Shown: piece after piece, positions 9,275 to 16,959 of the stretch
How positions within the stretch are numbered: position 1 is the stretch's first letter
Layout of the letters: each line of letters opens with the position of its first letter
Source: Bacillus sp. BP-3
GTDB lineage: Bacteria > Bacillota > Bacilli > Bacillales > Bacillaceae_G
Reading direction: 5' to 3'
DNA length: 64,000 nucleotides
Assembly (NCBI RefSeq): GCF_028401955.1
Contig: NZ_JAQOTJ010000006.1
Coordinates: 124,001 to 188,000, forward strand
Position numbers and translations under genes: made by a program
The notes under the pieces: model-generated
What the model was told of the DNA's origin: nothing
Seen by the model: only the letters and a program-made list of their open reading frames with translations
The model's database searches: none

Positions 9275-9406
9275 GAGAAAGGCAAACTTGTGGAAACGCA
9301 AGGTCGCAAAGCTATAGGAGCTAAGGTCAAATGAGACTATGCTAGCCAGTTACCGGACTGATAGGGTTGGTTTAGGCCAATGTTTTTATAACATTGGTCC
9401 TTTTTT
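9275..9406 (+). promoter_or_regulatory. Cyclic di-GMP-I (GEMM) riboswitch with terminator, no gene behind it
   Basis: The aptamer (about 9275-9362) shows the class-I signature: GGCAAAC, a GGAAAC tetraloop arm, GGTCGCAAAGC, CTAAGGTC and TATGCTAGCCAGTTACCG. An intrinsic terminator follows at 9374-9406 (arms AGGCCAATGT and ACATTGGTCCT, then T6). Only about 85 bases separate it from another terminator (9495-9532), with no intact ORF between. The original target gene, often a chemotaxis receptor or surface protein for this class, appears deleted. Confidence 0.85.
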
Positions 9407-9494
9407 GTGTAAAGATTTGAATCGAAAAGATAAGCTACTATCAGTAACAAATGGGATAGCAGCGTGATTCTGATAAATTGCAAGTGGTGATTAA

Positions 9495-9532
9495 AAATAA
9501 AAACCTGTCGTTTTGACAGGTTTTTATTTTTA
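9495..9532 (+). terminator. Second terminator following the orphan riboswitch
   Basis: Long perfect stem AAAAATAAAAACCTGTC / GACAGGTTTTTATTTTT with a four-base loop. It probably belonged to the lost gene of the c-di-GMP transcription unit. Confidence 0.8.
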
Positions 9533-9635
9533 GGAGGAAATTTGTATTCTGTGTTGTATATGAAAAAGTCTGTGCTATGAAACGTAATGCACGATTGTTT
9601 AAAAAAGATTATTACCTTTTGGGGAGGAGGATTTT

Positions 9636-10142
9636 ATGAAAAAAATTGTAATTATTGGTTCGGGTGGCTCAGGGAAATCTACATTAGCAAGGCATTTAGG
9701 AGAAAAGCTAAAAATAAACATTTATCACCTTGATGCATTATTTTGGAAACCGAATTGGGTAGGTATTCCAAAGGATGAACAAAGAAAAGTACAAAATAAT
9801 TTAATTAAAGAAGATGAATGGATTATAGATGGAAATTATGGCGGGACAATGGAAATCAGACTTAATGCGGCTGATACAATCATCTTTCTCAATATTAATA
9901 GAACAATATGCATCTATCGTGCGTTCAAAAGAATAGTACAATATCGAAATAGAACAAGACCAGATATGGGCGAAGGATGCGAAGAAAGATTTGAACTTGA
10001 ATTTTTTAAATGGATATGGGAATATCCAACGACCAAAAGACCTGCAATTTTAAAAAGACTGGATCAATTATCTAGTGATAAAAAAGTTATTATCTTAAAA
10101 TCACCAAAAGAAGTTCAACGGTTTTTAGAACAAGTGCAATAA
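9636..10142 (+). CDS. P-loop NTPase of the topology-modulation/FlaR-like kinase family
   Basis: 168 residues with Walker A GSGGSGKST at 8-16, a conserved YHLDALFWKPNW after the first strand-helix unit, WIIDGNYGG and a nucleoside-kinase-like body. Members are annotated as DNA topology modulation proteins or adenylate-kinase-like proteins; the substrate is not established. ATG at 9636 sits 8 bases after GGGGAGGAGG. It stands alone between a terminator and the second TPP riboswitch. Biochemical role unknown. Confidence 0.8.
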   Translation: MKKIVIIGSGGSGKSTLARHLGEKLKINIYHLDALFWKPNWVGIPKDEQRKVQNNLIKEDEWIIDGNYGGTMEIRLNAADTIIFLNINRTICIYRAFKRIVQYRNRTRPDMGEGCEERFELEFFKWIWEYPTTKRPAILKRLDQLSSDKKVIILKSPKEVQRFLEQVQ

Positions 10143-10427
10143 TTTTAAACTATGCGGTGTACCCCATACCCATCAACCTTTATCATAGCAAGACCCGATA
10201 CAATTACCATGACTAGAAGTTCAGCCGAGACGTAATAATTGAATAGGTCTATCATGCAAAATTAAGAGATATTAACACATCCATTTTTCACACAAATTGC
10301 ATTTCCCTACATCAATTGTTGGGTATGATTTCCTGTATGAAGAGCACCTAAAAATAGTATTTACAGGAAAAAAATAAATTTGTTTGTTCATAAAAATAAT
10401 CCGTGCTACAATGAAAACGAATTGAAA

Positions 10428-10592
10428 CAGGGGAGCCTATGTGGCTGAGAGGATGTAACAATACATCGACCCTTAACCTGATCTGGATAATGCCAGCGTA
10501 GGGAGTTGTATCAAGAATCGTAGCGACTGTTATTCTATGATAACTTGTATATAAGGCTTTCCTGCTTCGCTGCAGGAAAGCCTTTTCTTTTT
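10428..10592 (+). promoter_or_regulatory. TPP riboswitch with terminator, upstream of the thiXYZ operon
   Basis: The aptamer at about 10428-10508 contains GGGGAGCCT, GGCTGAGAGG, ACCCTTAACCTGATCTGG and TAATGCCAGCGTAGGGAG. The terminator at 10553-10592 has arms AAGGCTTTCCTGC and GCAGGAAAGCCTT and a T-rich tail. It is expected to switch off precursor uptake when thiamine pyrophosphate is high. Confidence 0.95.
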
Positions 10593-10627
10593 GCATGAAA
10601 TTTATTTAATATGGGGAGGAATTTAGT

Positions 10628-10948
10628 ATGTCACAGCAAGTTACAGTTTCATTTTCAGTTGTACCACAAGCAAAGCATAAAGATGTATATACGGTTGTAG
10701 ATAAAGCAATTGAGGTTGTTCAGCAATCAGGTGTGCGCTTTGAAGTTGGCGCGATGGAAACGACGATGGAAGGGGATTTAAACGAGCTTCTTGATATTAT
10801 TAAACGTGCGCAGCAAGCTTGCATAGATGATGGGGCAGAAGAAGTCATTACTTCTATAAAAATTCACTATCGTCCAAGCACAGGCGTAACGATTGATGAA
10901 AAAGTGTGGAAGTATCGTGAAGAACATGAAAAAACAGAAACGATCTAA
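10628..10948 (+). CDS. Thiamine-binding protein, MTH1187/UPF0045 family
   Basis: 106 residues. The family forms ferredoxin-like tetramers that bind thiamine. Typical features are VSFSVVPQ at the N-terminus, FEVGAMETTMEGDL and TSIKIHYRP. First gene of the TPP-controlled operon, behind GGGGAGG; it overlaps the permease start by 23 bp. Position before thiXYZ supports a role in pyrimidine or thiamine handling. It could act as a cytosolic buffer rather than a transporter part. Confidence 0.85.
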   Translation: MSQQVTVSFSVVPQAKHKDVYTVVDKAIEVVQQSGVRFEVGAMETTMEGDLNELLDIIKRAQQACIDDGAEEVITSIKIHYRPSTGVTIDEKVWKYREEHEKTETI

Positions 10949-11696
10949 CATAGCAATTACGACAATTTGGCTTTTCCTTCTCATCGCCATATGGGAAGGA
11001 GCTGTTTCGATATTCCATATTGAACCGTGGATTTTGCCGAAGCCTTCTGCAATTGTACATGAACTGATAGAAATGAAAGATTTACTGCTTCCCAATACGG
11101 TACAGACTTTGCAAGAAGTGTTCATAGGATTATTTTTTGCAATTATACTTGGAACGATCATTGCAATTACTATGGATGTGATTCCGTTATGCCGTGTGTT
11201 AATCAATCCATTATTAGTAATTTCACAAACGGTTCCAATCGTTGTACTCGCACCTTTATTTATTATTTGGTTTGGCTACGGAATGCTGCCAAAAGTAATG
11301 GTTGTTATTCTTGTATGCTTCTTTCCCGTTACACTTAGTATTTTAGAAGGTTTTCAAACGGTAGATCAATCGATGCTAAAGTTACTTCAAACAATGCGGG
11401 CAAGCAAGTGGCAAGTCTATCAAAAAGTGAAATTTCCAGCAGTATTGCCATACTTTTTTTCAGGGTTAAAAATTGCCGTTACATATAGCGTAATGGGGGC
11501 CATTATTGGGGAATGGCTTGGGGCAAGTGAAGGTTTAGGGGTTATGCTGACAAGGGCAACGAAATCTTTTTTAACGGCTCGTGTGTTTGGAATCGCTGCT
11601 GTGATTGCCTTTGTAACGCTATTCTTGTATTTTATTGTTGAATTTATGGCAAGACTAACAGCACCATGGGTTTACAGAAAGGATGGAGAGAAATGA
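10926..11696 (+). CDS. thiX: ABC transporter permease for thiamine pyrimidine precursor
   Basis: 256 residues, six predicted membrane segments. The cytoplasmic ABC-permease loop (EGFQTVDQSMLKLLQTMRAS) that docks the ATPase is visible, as in BPD transporters of the SsuC/TauC type. An in-frame ATG lies 33 bp upstream, but 10926 gives a start typical of the family (MKKQKRSNIAITTIW). Together with thiY and thiZ it imports formylaminopyrimidine-type thiamine breakdown products in Bacillus. The stop codon overlaps the thiY ATG. Confidence 0.88.
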   Translation: MKKQKRSNIAITTIWLFLLIAIWEGAVSIFHIEPWILPKPSAIVHELIEMKDLLLPNTVQTLQEVFIGLFFAIILGTIIAITMDVIPLCRVLINPLLVISQTVPIVVLAPLFIIWFGYGMLPKVMVVILVCFFPVTLSILEGFQTVDQSMLKLLQTMRASKWQVYQKVKFPAVLPYFFSGLKIAVTYSVMGAIIGEWLGASEGLGVMLTRATKSFLTARVFGIAAVIAFVTLFLYFIVEFMARLTAPWVYRKDGEK

Positions 11697-12685
11697 AAAA
11701 AGGGTTAAAAGCGCTATTAGCAGCTTCTTTATTATTTACATTTGCAGGCTGCTCAGTAGGGAAGAAAGAAGAAAGTAAAGAGCAGAAAGTAAAAGTAGTA
11801 TTAGATTGGTTTCCAAATACAAACCATACTGGTTTATATGTAGCAAAGACGAAAGACTATTATAAAAAACAAGGATTAGATGTAGAAATTATTCAGCCAG
11901 GTGAAAATACGTCTGCTGAACAAATGGTTGCATCAGGAAAAGCTGATTTTGGTGTAAGTTATCAAGAGAACGTAACAACAGCTCGTGTTGAAGATATTCC
12001 AGTTGTATCAATTGGTGCGGTTATTCAACATAATACATCTGCATTCGCATCTCTAAAAAAGGATAACATCACATCTCCAAAAGCATTTGAAGGAAAACGA
12101 TATGGTGGCTGGGGAGCACCAGCTGAAGAAGCGACATTAAAAACAATTATGGATAAGCAGCAAGCAGATTATAATAAAGTACAAAAAGTTGTACTTGGAC
12201 AAACAGATTTCTTTAAATCTATTGGACGTGATGCTGATTTTGAGTGGATCTATTATGGCTGGGATGGTATTGAAGCAAAGAGAAAAGGCATTGAGTTAAA
12301 CACGATTATGCTAAAAGATTTAAATCCAGCGTTAGATTATTATAGCCCTGTTATTATTACAAGTGAAAAACACGCAAAACAAGATAAAGACTTTGTGAAG
12401 AAGTTTATGAAAGCAACAACAGATGGCTATAACTTTGCAATTAAGGAACCAAAAGAAGCAGCGGATATTTTAATTAAAAATGTACCAGACATTAATAAAG
12501 AGCTCGTACAAGAAAGCCAAAAATGGTTAAGTACGAAATACCAAGATGATGTGAAAGCGTGGGGAGTACAGAAGGAAGAAGTATGGACCAATTATATGAA
12601 TTTCTTATATGACAATAAAGTTATTAAAAAGAAAATTGATGTGAAAGCGGCCTTTACGAACGAATTCCTTCCGAGTGAGAAATGA
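11693..12685 (+). CDS. thiY: Pyrimidine-precursor binding lipoprotein
   Basis: 330 residues of the NMT1/THI5-like fold. A lipoprotein signal MKKGLKALLAASLLFTFAGC ends in the lipidated cysteine. The mature part begins VKVVLDWFPNTNHTGLYVAK, characteristic of ThiY proteins that bind N-formyl-4-amino-5-aminomethyl-2-methylpyrimidine. GRDADFEWIYYGWDGIE is also typical. ATG at 11693 overlaps the thiX stop (ATGA). Acts on the outer face of the membrane delivering ligand to ThiX. Confidence 0.9.
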   Translation: MKKGLKALLAASLLFTFAGCSVGKKEESKEQKVKVVLDWFPNTNHTGLYVAKTKDYYKKQGLDVEIIQPGENTSAEQMVASGKADFGVSYQENVTTARVEDIPVVSIGAVIQHNTSAFASLKKDNITSPKAFEGKRYGGWGAPAEEATLKTIMDKQQADYNKVQKVVLGQTDFFKSIGRDADFEWIYYGWDGIEAKRKGIELNTIMLKDLNPALDYYSPVIITSEKHAKQDKDFVKKFMKATTDGYNFAIKEPKEAADILIKNVPDINKELVQESQKWLSTKYQDDVKAWGVQKEEVWTNYMNFLYDNKVIKKKIDVKAAFTNEFLPSEK

Positions 12686-13431
12686 GCGGATTACAAGTAA
12701 AAGACGTTACGAAAACATTTGATGGGAAAACAGTGCTAGAGCATATGAGCGTCTCGGTTCAAGAGGGGGAATTTGTCTCTTTCGTTGGACCAAGTGGTTG
12801 CGGAAAAAGTACGTTATTAAACATTATTGCGGGGATTGAACAAGCAAATGATGGAGATGTATGTTACGAAGATCAATCCGTTATGAATCGTAACGTTGTT
12901 AGCTATATGCCGCAGCAAGATCTTCTGCTTCCATGGCGTTCTGCTCTTCATAATATTGTATTACCTTTAGAAATTGAAGGGAAATCCAAAAGAAAACGAT
13001 TAGAAGTTGGTATGGAAGCGCTAAGGCAATTTGGACTTGATGAATACGCAGATCATTACCCAGATGCTTTATCAGGTGGAATGCGGCAGCGTGTTAGCTT
13101 TTTACGAACGTATTTATGTGATAAACCGATTATGTTGCTTGATGAACCCTTTGGAAAACTAGATGCATTTACAAAAATGGAAGTGCATAGCTGGTTATTA
13201 GAATCATGGCAAAAAGGGAAACAAACAATCATTATGGTTACGCATGATTTAGATGAAGCGATATTGTTATCAGATCGTGTCTTCATTATGTCACAGCAAC
13301 CATCAACAATTGTTGGCGAAGTGAAAGTAAATTTGCCGCGTCCTAGAACGATGGACATGTTAACGTCAGAAGAGTTAAAAGAAGATAAAACAGAGATATT
13401 GAAAATATTGGCTCCTTATATGAGGAAATAA
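12682..13431 (+). CDS. thiZ: ABC transporter ATPase for thiamine precursor
   Basis: 249 residues. Walker A GPSGCGKST, Q-loop PQQDLLLPW, signature LSGGMRQR, Walker B IMLLDEPFG and H-loop MVTHD are all present, so it should be active. The ATG overlaps the thiY stop by 4 bp. Last gene of the TPP-riboswitch operon, followed by a hairpin at 13438-13480. Confidence 0.92.
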   Translation: MSGLQVKDVTKTFDGKTVLEHMSVSVQEGEFVSFVGPSGCGKSTLLNIIAGIEQANDGDVCYEDQSVMNRNVVSYMPQQDLLLPWRSALHNIVLPLEIEGKSKRKRLEVGMEALRQFGLDEYADHYPDALSGGMRQRVSFLRTYLCDKPIMLLDEPFGKLDAFTKMEVHSWLLESWQKGKQTIIMVTHDLDEAILLSDRVFIMSQQPSTIVGEVKVNLPRPRTMDMLTSEELKEDKTEILKILAPYMRK

Positions 13432-13437
13432 GATGTT

Positions 13438-13480
13438 GCCCCTTAACGGTTTTTGGTCCAATTACTGTTTAGGGGTTTTT
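13438..13480 (+). terminator. Probable terminator after thiZ
   Basis: Arms CCCCTTAAC and GTTTAGGGG with one mismatch, loop of about 23 bases, then T5. Confidence 0.6.
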
Positions 13481-13599
13481 GTTAGATTTTAAGCAGGAAT
13501 CTTAACAAATTTGCAGAATATAGCATATGATAGAATAAATGTATGATTTTTGTTTATTCTATATACAAATAATAATTTATAAAGAGGTGAAAGGATAAG

Positions 13600-13638
13600 A
13601 TGACTTTATCGACTGTTCTTCAAATGGTTTTGGCTTGA
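13600..13638 (+). CDS. 12-residue leader peptide of the ABC-F gene
   Basis: Short frame MTLSTVLQMVLA with ATG at 13600 behind AAAGAGGTGAAAGG, a good ribosome-binding site. It lies inside a long paired region (CTTTATCGACTGT with ACAGTAGATAAAG) and upstream of a terminator, the classic layout of drug-sensing translational attenuators before ABC-F genes. Too short for homology. Confidence 0.6.
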   Translation: MTLSTVLQMVLA

Positions 13639-13764
13639 TAAGGGAGTAGTCTGCCCAATTTTTGAGTAAAAGCCAACCGAAAGACAGTAGATAAAGAACC
13701 TTATTCCTTTTTTGCGATAATAATTTGTAATGGATAAGGTGTGTTTGCCTTATCCATTTTTACG
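13600..13764 (+). promoter_or_regulatory. Ribosome-mediated transcription attenuator of the ABC-F gene
   Basis: The terminator at 13729-13761 has arms AATGGATAAGG and CCTTATCCATT followed by T4. The 5' arm GGATAAGG (13732-13739) can instead pair with CCTTATTCC at 13699-13707 (antiterminator). CCTTAT can also pair with GATAAGG at about 13637-13643, right at the leader-peptide stop. A ribosome stalled on the leader would cover that copy and free CCTTATTCC to break the terminator. Mechanism inferred from pairing only. Confidence 0.65.
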
Positions 13765-13840
13765 TTTAGTGAATTGAATATTGTTTTTTGTACTGTTCTC
13801 TCGTTTGGCTTTCAATATGAAGCGAAAAGGAGAGAGTAAC

Positions 13841-15379
13841 ATGAGTATGTTATCAGTTGAAAATCTTACCCATATGTATGGGGATAAAATAATCTTTCAA
13901 AATATTGGTTTTCGATTACTTCGAGGTGAGCATGTTGGTCTTGTAGGGAGCAATGGAGCGGGAAAATCGACATTGCTACGAATATTATCAGGAGAGTTAC
14001 TTCCTGATAAGGGAACAATTGAATGGTTTCCTCAGATGAAAATCGGTTTTTTACAGCAACATATCGATTTACAGGTTGGCACAACAATTATGAAGTATTT
14101 ACAAAGTGCCTTTGCCCACTTGTATGATATCGAGAGCAGGATGCTGCAAATCGCAGAGAAAATGGCAACAGGTGATAATCTGGAACAATTGTTAGTACAA
14201 TACGGAGAATTACAAAGTGTATTAGAGCATTCTGATTTTTATCATATTGAGGAAAAAATCGAAATGATTGCTGCGGGATTAGGAATTTCAGAACTTGGTA
14301 TGGATCGTGCTGTGGAACAACTAAGTGGTGGCCAACGAACAAAACTGTTATTAGGAAAATTATTATTAGAAGAGCCGCATATTTTATTACTAGATGAACC
14401 AACAAACTATCTCGATAACGTGCATATTGAATGGCTTATGGGGTACTTGAAAAATTACGAACATGCTTATATCGTCGTTTCGCATGATGAAAGGTTTTTA
14501 AATGAAATTACGAATGTCATTTATCATTTAGAACATAAAGGGTTGAAACGCTATATAGGTAATTATCAAACATTCATAACAAACTATGGGCAACATAAAC
14601 AGCAATTACAAGTAGCTTATGATAGGCAGCAAAAGGAAATGAAAAGATTAAAGAATTTTATTCAGAAGAATAAAATTCGTAAAGCAAAACAAGCAAAGAG
14701 TCGTGAAAAAGTATTAGCGAAAATAAATGAAATCGGAAAGCCAACTTCTGCACTGCAACCGCGCTTTATGTTTCATGTGCATTTAGATCCTGTTAGTCGA
14801 ATTTTAGAGACGAAAGATATGCAGATTGGCTATAAAGAGCCTTTATTTAGTCCTATTGATTTACAAATAAAACGCGGTGAAAAAATTGCTATCGTCGGCT
14901 ATAACGGGATTGGGAAAACAACAATGTTAAAAACATTGCTCGGGTATTTGCTGCCGTTAAGTGGTACGGTGCAAATAGGAGAGCGAGTAAACCCAACTTA
15001 TTTTGCACAAGAAGAATTTGCCACGGAGCAAACACCGCTTGAGGAAGTATGGTCACTGCGGCCAGATATGACGCAAAAACAAATTCGGCAATCATTAGCA
15101 AGATGCGGTTTAACAGAAGAGCACATTTTACAGCCGCTTTGCTCATTAAGCGGCGGGGAACAAACGAAAGTACGCTTATGTGAATTAATGTTAACAGAAA
15201 GTAATGTACTTGTTTTAGATGAACCGACGAATCATTTAGATGTTCAGGCAAAGGAAGCACTGAAGCAAGCTCTTATGCAATATGAAGGCACGATTCTGCT
15301 CGTTTCCCATGAACCAGATTTTTATGAAGAATGGGTGACGCAAGTTTGGACAGTGCAGGACTGGTGTAAACGCGTTTAA
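13841..15379 (+). CDS. ABC-F family ATPase (ribosome protection/translation factor type)
   Basis: 512 residues, two ABC domains and no membrane segments. Domain 1: GSNGAGKST, LSGGQRTK, LLLDEPTNYLD. A basic helical linker (RQQKEMKRLKNFIQKNK) corresponds to the P-site tRNA interaction motif. Domain 2: GYNGIGKTT, LSGGEQTK, LVLDEPTNHLD. Such proteins bind the ribosomal E site, and many displace macrolide, lincosamide or pleuromutilin drugs. The 13841 start follows AAAAGGAGAG and matches the family N-terminus. The attenuator upstream supports an antibiotic-inducible role; the drug specificity cannot be read. Confidence 0.88.
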   Translation: MSMLSVENLTHMYGDKIIFQNIGFRLLRGEHVGLVGSNGAGKSTLLRILSGELLPDKGTIEWFPQMKIGFLQQHIDLQVGTTIMKYLQSAFAHLYDIESRMLQIAEKMATGDNLEQLLVQYGELQSVLEHSDFYHIEEKIEMIAAGLGISELGMDRAVEQLSGGQRTKLLLGKLLLEEPHILLLDEPTNYLDNVHIEWLMGYLKNYEHAYIVVSHDERFLNEITNVIYHLEHKGLKRYIGNYQTFITNYGQHKQQLQVAYDRQQKEMKRLKNFIQKNKIRKAKQAKSREKVLAKINEIGKPTSALQPRFMFHVHLDPVSRILETKDMQIGYKEPLFSPIDLQIKRGEKIAIVGYNGIGKTTMLKTLLGYLLPLSGTVQIGERVNPTYFAQEEFATEQTPLEEVWSLRPDMTQKQIRQSLARCGLTEEHILQPLCSLSGGEQTKVRLCELMLTESNVLVLDEPTNHLDVQAKEALKQALMQYEGTILLVSHEPDFYEEWVTQVWTVQDWCKRV

Positions 15380-15422
15380 TGGTGAGGGAAGTGTTTCATA
15401 GAAGAGAGAAGGAGGTGGTGTT

Positions 15423-15794
15423 ATGGATATCTTTTCGATTCTTGCGGAGGAACGTATTCGTCAGGCAATGAAAGATGGTGAATTTGAAGACCTGCCAGGG
15501 AAAGGGAAATCTCTTGCATTAGAAGATTTATCAACGATACCGGAAGAACTTCGCATGAGTTACAAAATTTTGAAACATGCTGGTATGATCCCTGAAGAAA
15601 TGCATCTGCAAAAAGAGGTGTTAAAAATTGAAGATCTACTGGCGTGTTGCCATGATGAGGCACAGAGAAAACAATTACAAGAAGAATTAACGGTGAAATC
15701 ACTTCGTTTTCAACAACTGATTCAAAAACGAAAAATAAAAGGAACAGCTTCATTTGGTATATACCGCAATAAGATATTTCGAAATTTTCTATAA
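15423..15794 (+). CDS. DUF1992 (DnaJ-homologue subfamily C-like) protein
   Basis: 123 residues, beginning MDIFSILAEERIRQAMKDGE followed by FEDLPGKGKSL, the hallmark of DUF1992 proteins; the remainder is helical and charged. It starts 8 bases behind GAAGGAGGTGG, 43 bp after the ABC-F stop, and may be cotranscribed with it. Cellular role unknown. Confidence 0.85.
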   Translation: MDIFSILAEERIRQAMKDGEFEDLPGKGKSLALEDLSTIPEELRMSYKILKHAGMIPEEMHLQKEVLKIEDLLACCHDEAQRKQLQEELTVKSLRFQQLIQKRKIKGTASFGIYRNKIFRNFL

Positions 15795-15994
15795 GGAGAT
15801 TCGTAAGATTTCGAAGTAAATAAGAGTTAACAATTGTTATCTGTACTATTAGTTCGAAATTTATCCTAATTTAGGTAAAAATGTAATTTTATTAGAGGAT
15901 ATGGAGAGAGTTTTGGCGAAATATTTAGTTGTGATTATTTTCCCTAAAAAATATAAACTGCACTCTAGTTGAAGAGTGAAAGGGGGATTTTAGA

Positions 15995-16243
15995 ATGGAA
16001 ATGGAAATGGTAGTAGGCGTTATATTTTTTATTTTACTGTTTGCAATTATTGTAAAAGCAAATGTATCGAGTGAAAGAAAAAGGAGACGAAACCGATATC
16101 ATTCCGATTCAACGGATAGTACAGGATATAGTGCACCAATATTTTTTGCAGAATCTAGTGACAGCTCGGGAGATTGCGGAAGTTCTTTTGGCGGAGATGG
16201 CGGCAGCTGTGGTGGTGGAGATGGCGGCGGCGGTGGAGATTAA
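15995..16243 (+). CDS. Small membrane protein with Gly/Ser/Cys-rich tail
   Basis: 82 residues: one N-terminal membrane helix (VVGVIFFILLFAIIVKA), a basic stop-transfer stretch (ERKRRRNRYH), a Ser/Thr/Asp segment and a C-terminal tail GGDGGSCGGGDGGGGGD with two Cys in the low-complexity part. GGGGG precedes the ATG at suitable spacing and a terminator follows. The tail resembles those of membrane-anchored Gly-rich proteins but no function is assigned. Confidence 0.7.
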   Translation: MEMEMVVGVIFFILLFAIIVKANVSSERKRRRNRYHSDSTDSTGYSAPIFFAESSDSSGDCGSSFGGDGGSCGGGDGGGGGD

Positions 16244-16246
16244 CAT

Positions 16247-16276
16247 AGAAATGCGCCTGAAAAGGCGCATTTCTTA
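16247..16276 (+). terminator. Terminator after the Gly-rich membrane protein
   Basis: Arms AGAAATGCGCCT and AGGCGCATTTCT with a short A-rich loop. Confidence 0.8.
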
Positions 16277-16290
16277 TTGCTTTGAAATGT

Positions 16291-16351
16291 AAACAAACGT
16301 TTGATTAGTTGGGGGAAAGGCTTGTGAAATCTATTAAACAAACGTTTGATT
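16291..16351. promoter_or_regulatory. Two AAACAAACGTTTGATT palindromes before a small membrane protein
   Basis: Identical 16-mers at 16291-16306 and 16336-16351, 45 bp apart, immediately upstream of the 47-residue gene at 16379. Spacing of about four helical turns suggests cooperative repressor binding. A third copy is at 7432. Confidence 0.5.
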
Positions 16352-16378
16352 AATAAAGAGATAAAGAGGGAATATAGA

Positions 16379-16522
16379 ATGGAAAAAAAGCCGAAAGTAA
16401 AAAAAAATTGGAAAATGATCGCATTTGCTGTAGTAGGGGGAGGCGCTATTTTATTTAAGATTGCGTTAAAAATAGGGAAACTGTATGCGATTCATAATTG
16501 GATTGATAAGATGTTTTCTTAA
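16379..16522 (+). CDS. 47-residue basic membrane protein
   Basis: Encodes MEKKPKVKKNWK, then a single hydrophobic helix (MIAFAVVGGGAILFKIAL) and a short amphipathic tail ending IDKMFS. AAAGAGGG lies at proper spacing before the ATG. It sits directly downstream of the paired palindromic operators and so is probably repressor-controlled. Unknown function; a small regulatory or toxin-like membrane peptide is possible. Confidence 0.55.
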   Translation: MEKKPKVKKNWKMIAFAVVGGGAILFKIALKIGKLYAIHNWIDKMFS

Positions 16523-16524
16523 AT

Positions 16525-16560
16525 AGAGGTCACCTTCATACCCATCAACTTAAGAAAACA
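16525..16560. repeat. Truncated IS231-type end / MITE fragment
   Basis: Reads GAGGTCACC, then CATACCCATCAACTTAAGAA, matching the 20-bp inverted repeat known for IS231 and the ends of the 153-bp MITEs at 28077 and 41061. Cut off by the IS6-type palindrome that follows. Confidence 0.6.
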
Positions 16561-16609
16561 GGTTCTGGTGCAAATACTTCCAGATATTTTGAAGTATTTG
16601 CACCAGGAC
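16561..16609. mobile_element. Back-to-back IS6-type terminal repeats (palindromic relic)
   Basis: GGTTCTGGTGCAAATACTTC and its near-perfect complement GAAGTATTTGCACCAGGAC face each other across about 9 bases. Both outer parts match the ends of the IS6 elements at 22605 and 47511. It looks like an IS6 copy reduced to its two tips. Confidence 0.7.
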
Positions 16610-16736
16610 ACTAAAAAAGATGGCTCCAGTAGAATACCGAAACCATCTCTTAAGTGCTTGATTTTTTATGGTCTTTTTATTAAACTGTCCATTTTATAGG
16701 CTACAGTTCATTATCAAGGAGTGTTTTTTAGGAAGT

Positions 16737-16946
16737 TCAGGTTATTAAAAAATCAAAAAAACCAGGAACTTCTAGATTATTAATAACATTAATTTTTTCA
16801 AATATTTTCATGTGAATCTCTTGTTCTAAATCTTCTCTTTCTTGATATGGGGTATTTTGTAAACATTTCCGGATTTTAAGATTGAAGGATTGTAAAATGT
16901 CTTCATAATTATAGTTAGTTACATTTGAGTCTTTTAGTTCTAACAT
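16737..16946 (-). CDS. Sigma region-2-like subunit, RsoA-like
   Basis: 69 residues. The core YQEREDLEQEIHMKIFEKI matches the region 2 helix of sigma-70 family factors that binds core RNA polymerase and melts the -10 region. No region 4 is present. It starts 13 bp after the end of the region-4-like gene on the same strand. This order and size match sigO-rsoA of Bacillus subtilis, in which two proteins together act as one sigma factor. The symbol is not transferred because similarity was judged by eye. Confidence 0.7.
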   Translation of the reverse strand: MLELKDSNVTNYNYEDILQSFNLKIRKCLQNTPYQEREDLEQEIHMKIFEKINVINNLEVPGFFDFLIT

Positions 16947-16959
16947 TTATTTTTTCACC

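Noticed and set aside
13600-13700. Resemblance of AAGGGAGTAG to the yybP-ykoY (manganese) riboswitch core
   Set aside because: The second conserved half of that aptamer is absent. A leader ORF with ribosome site and antiterminator pairing explains the region better.
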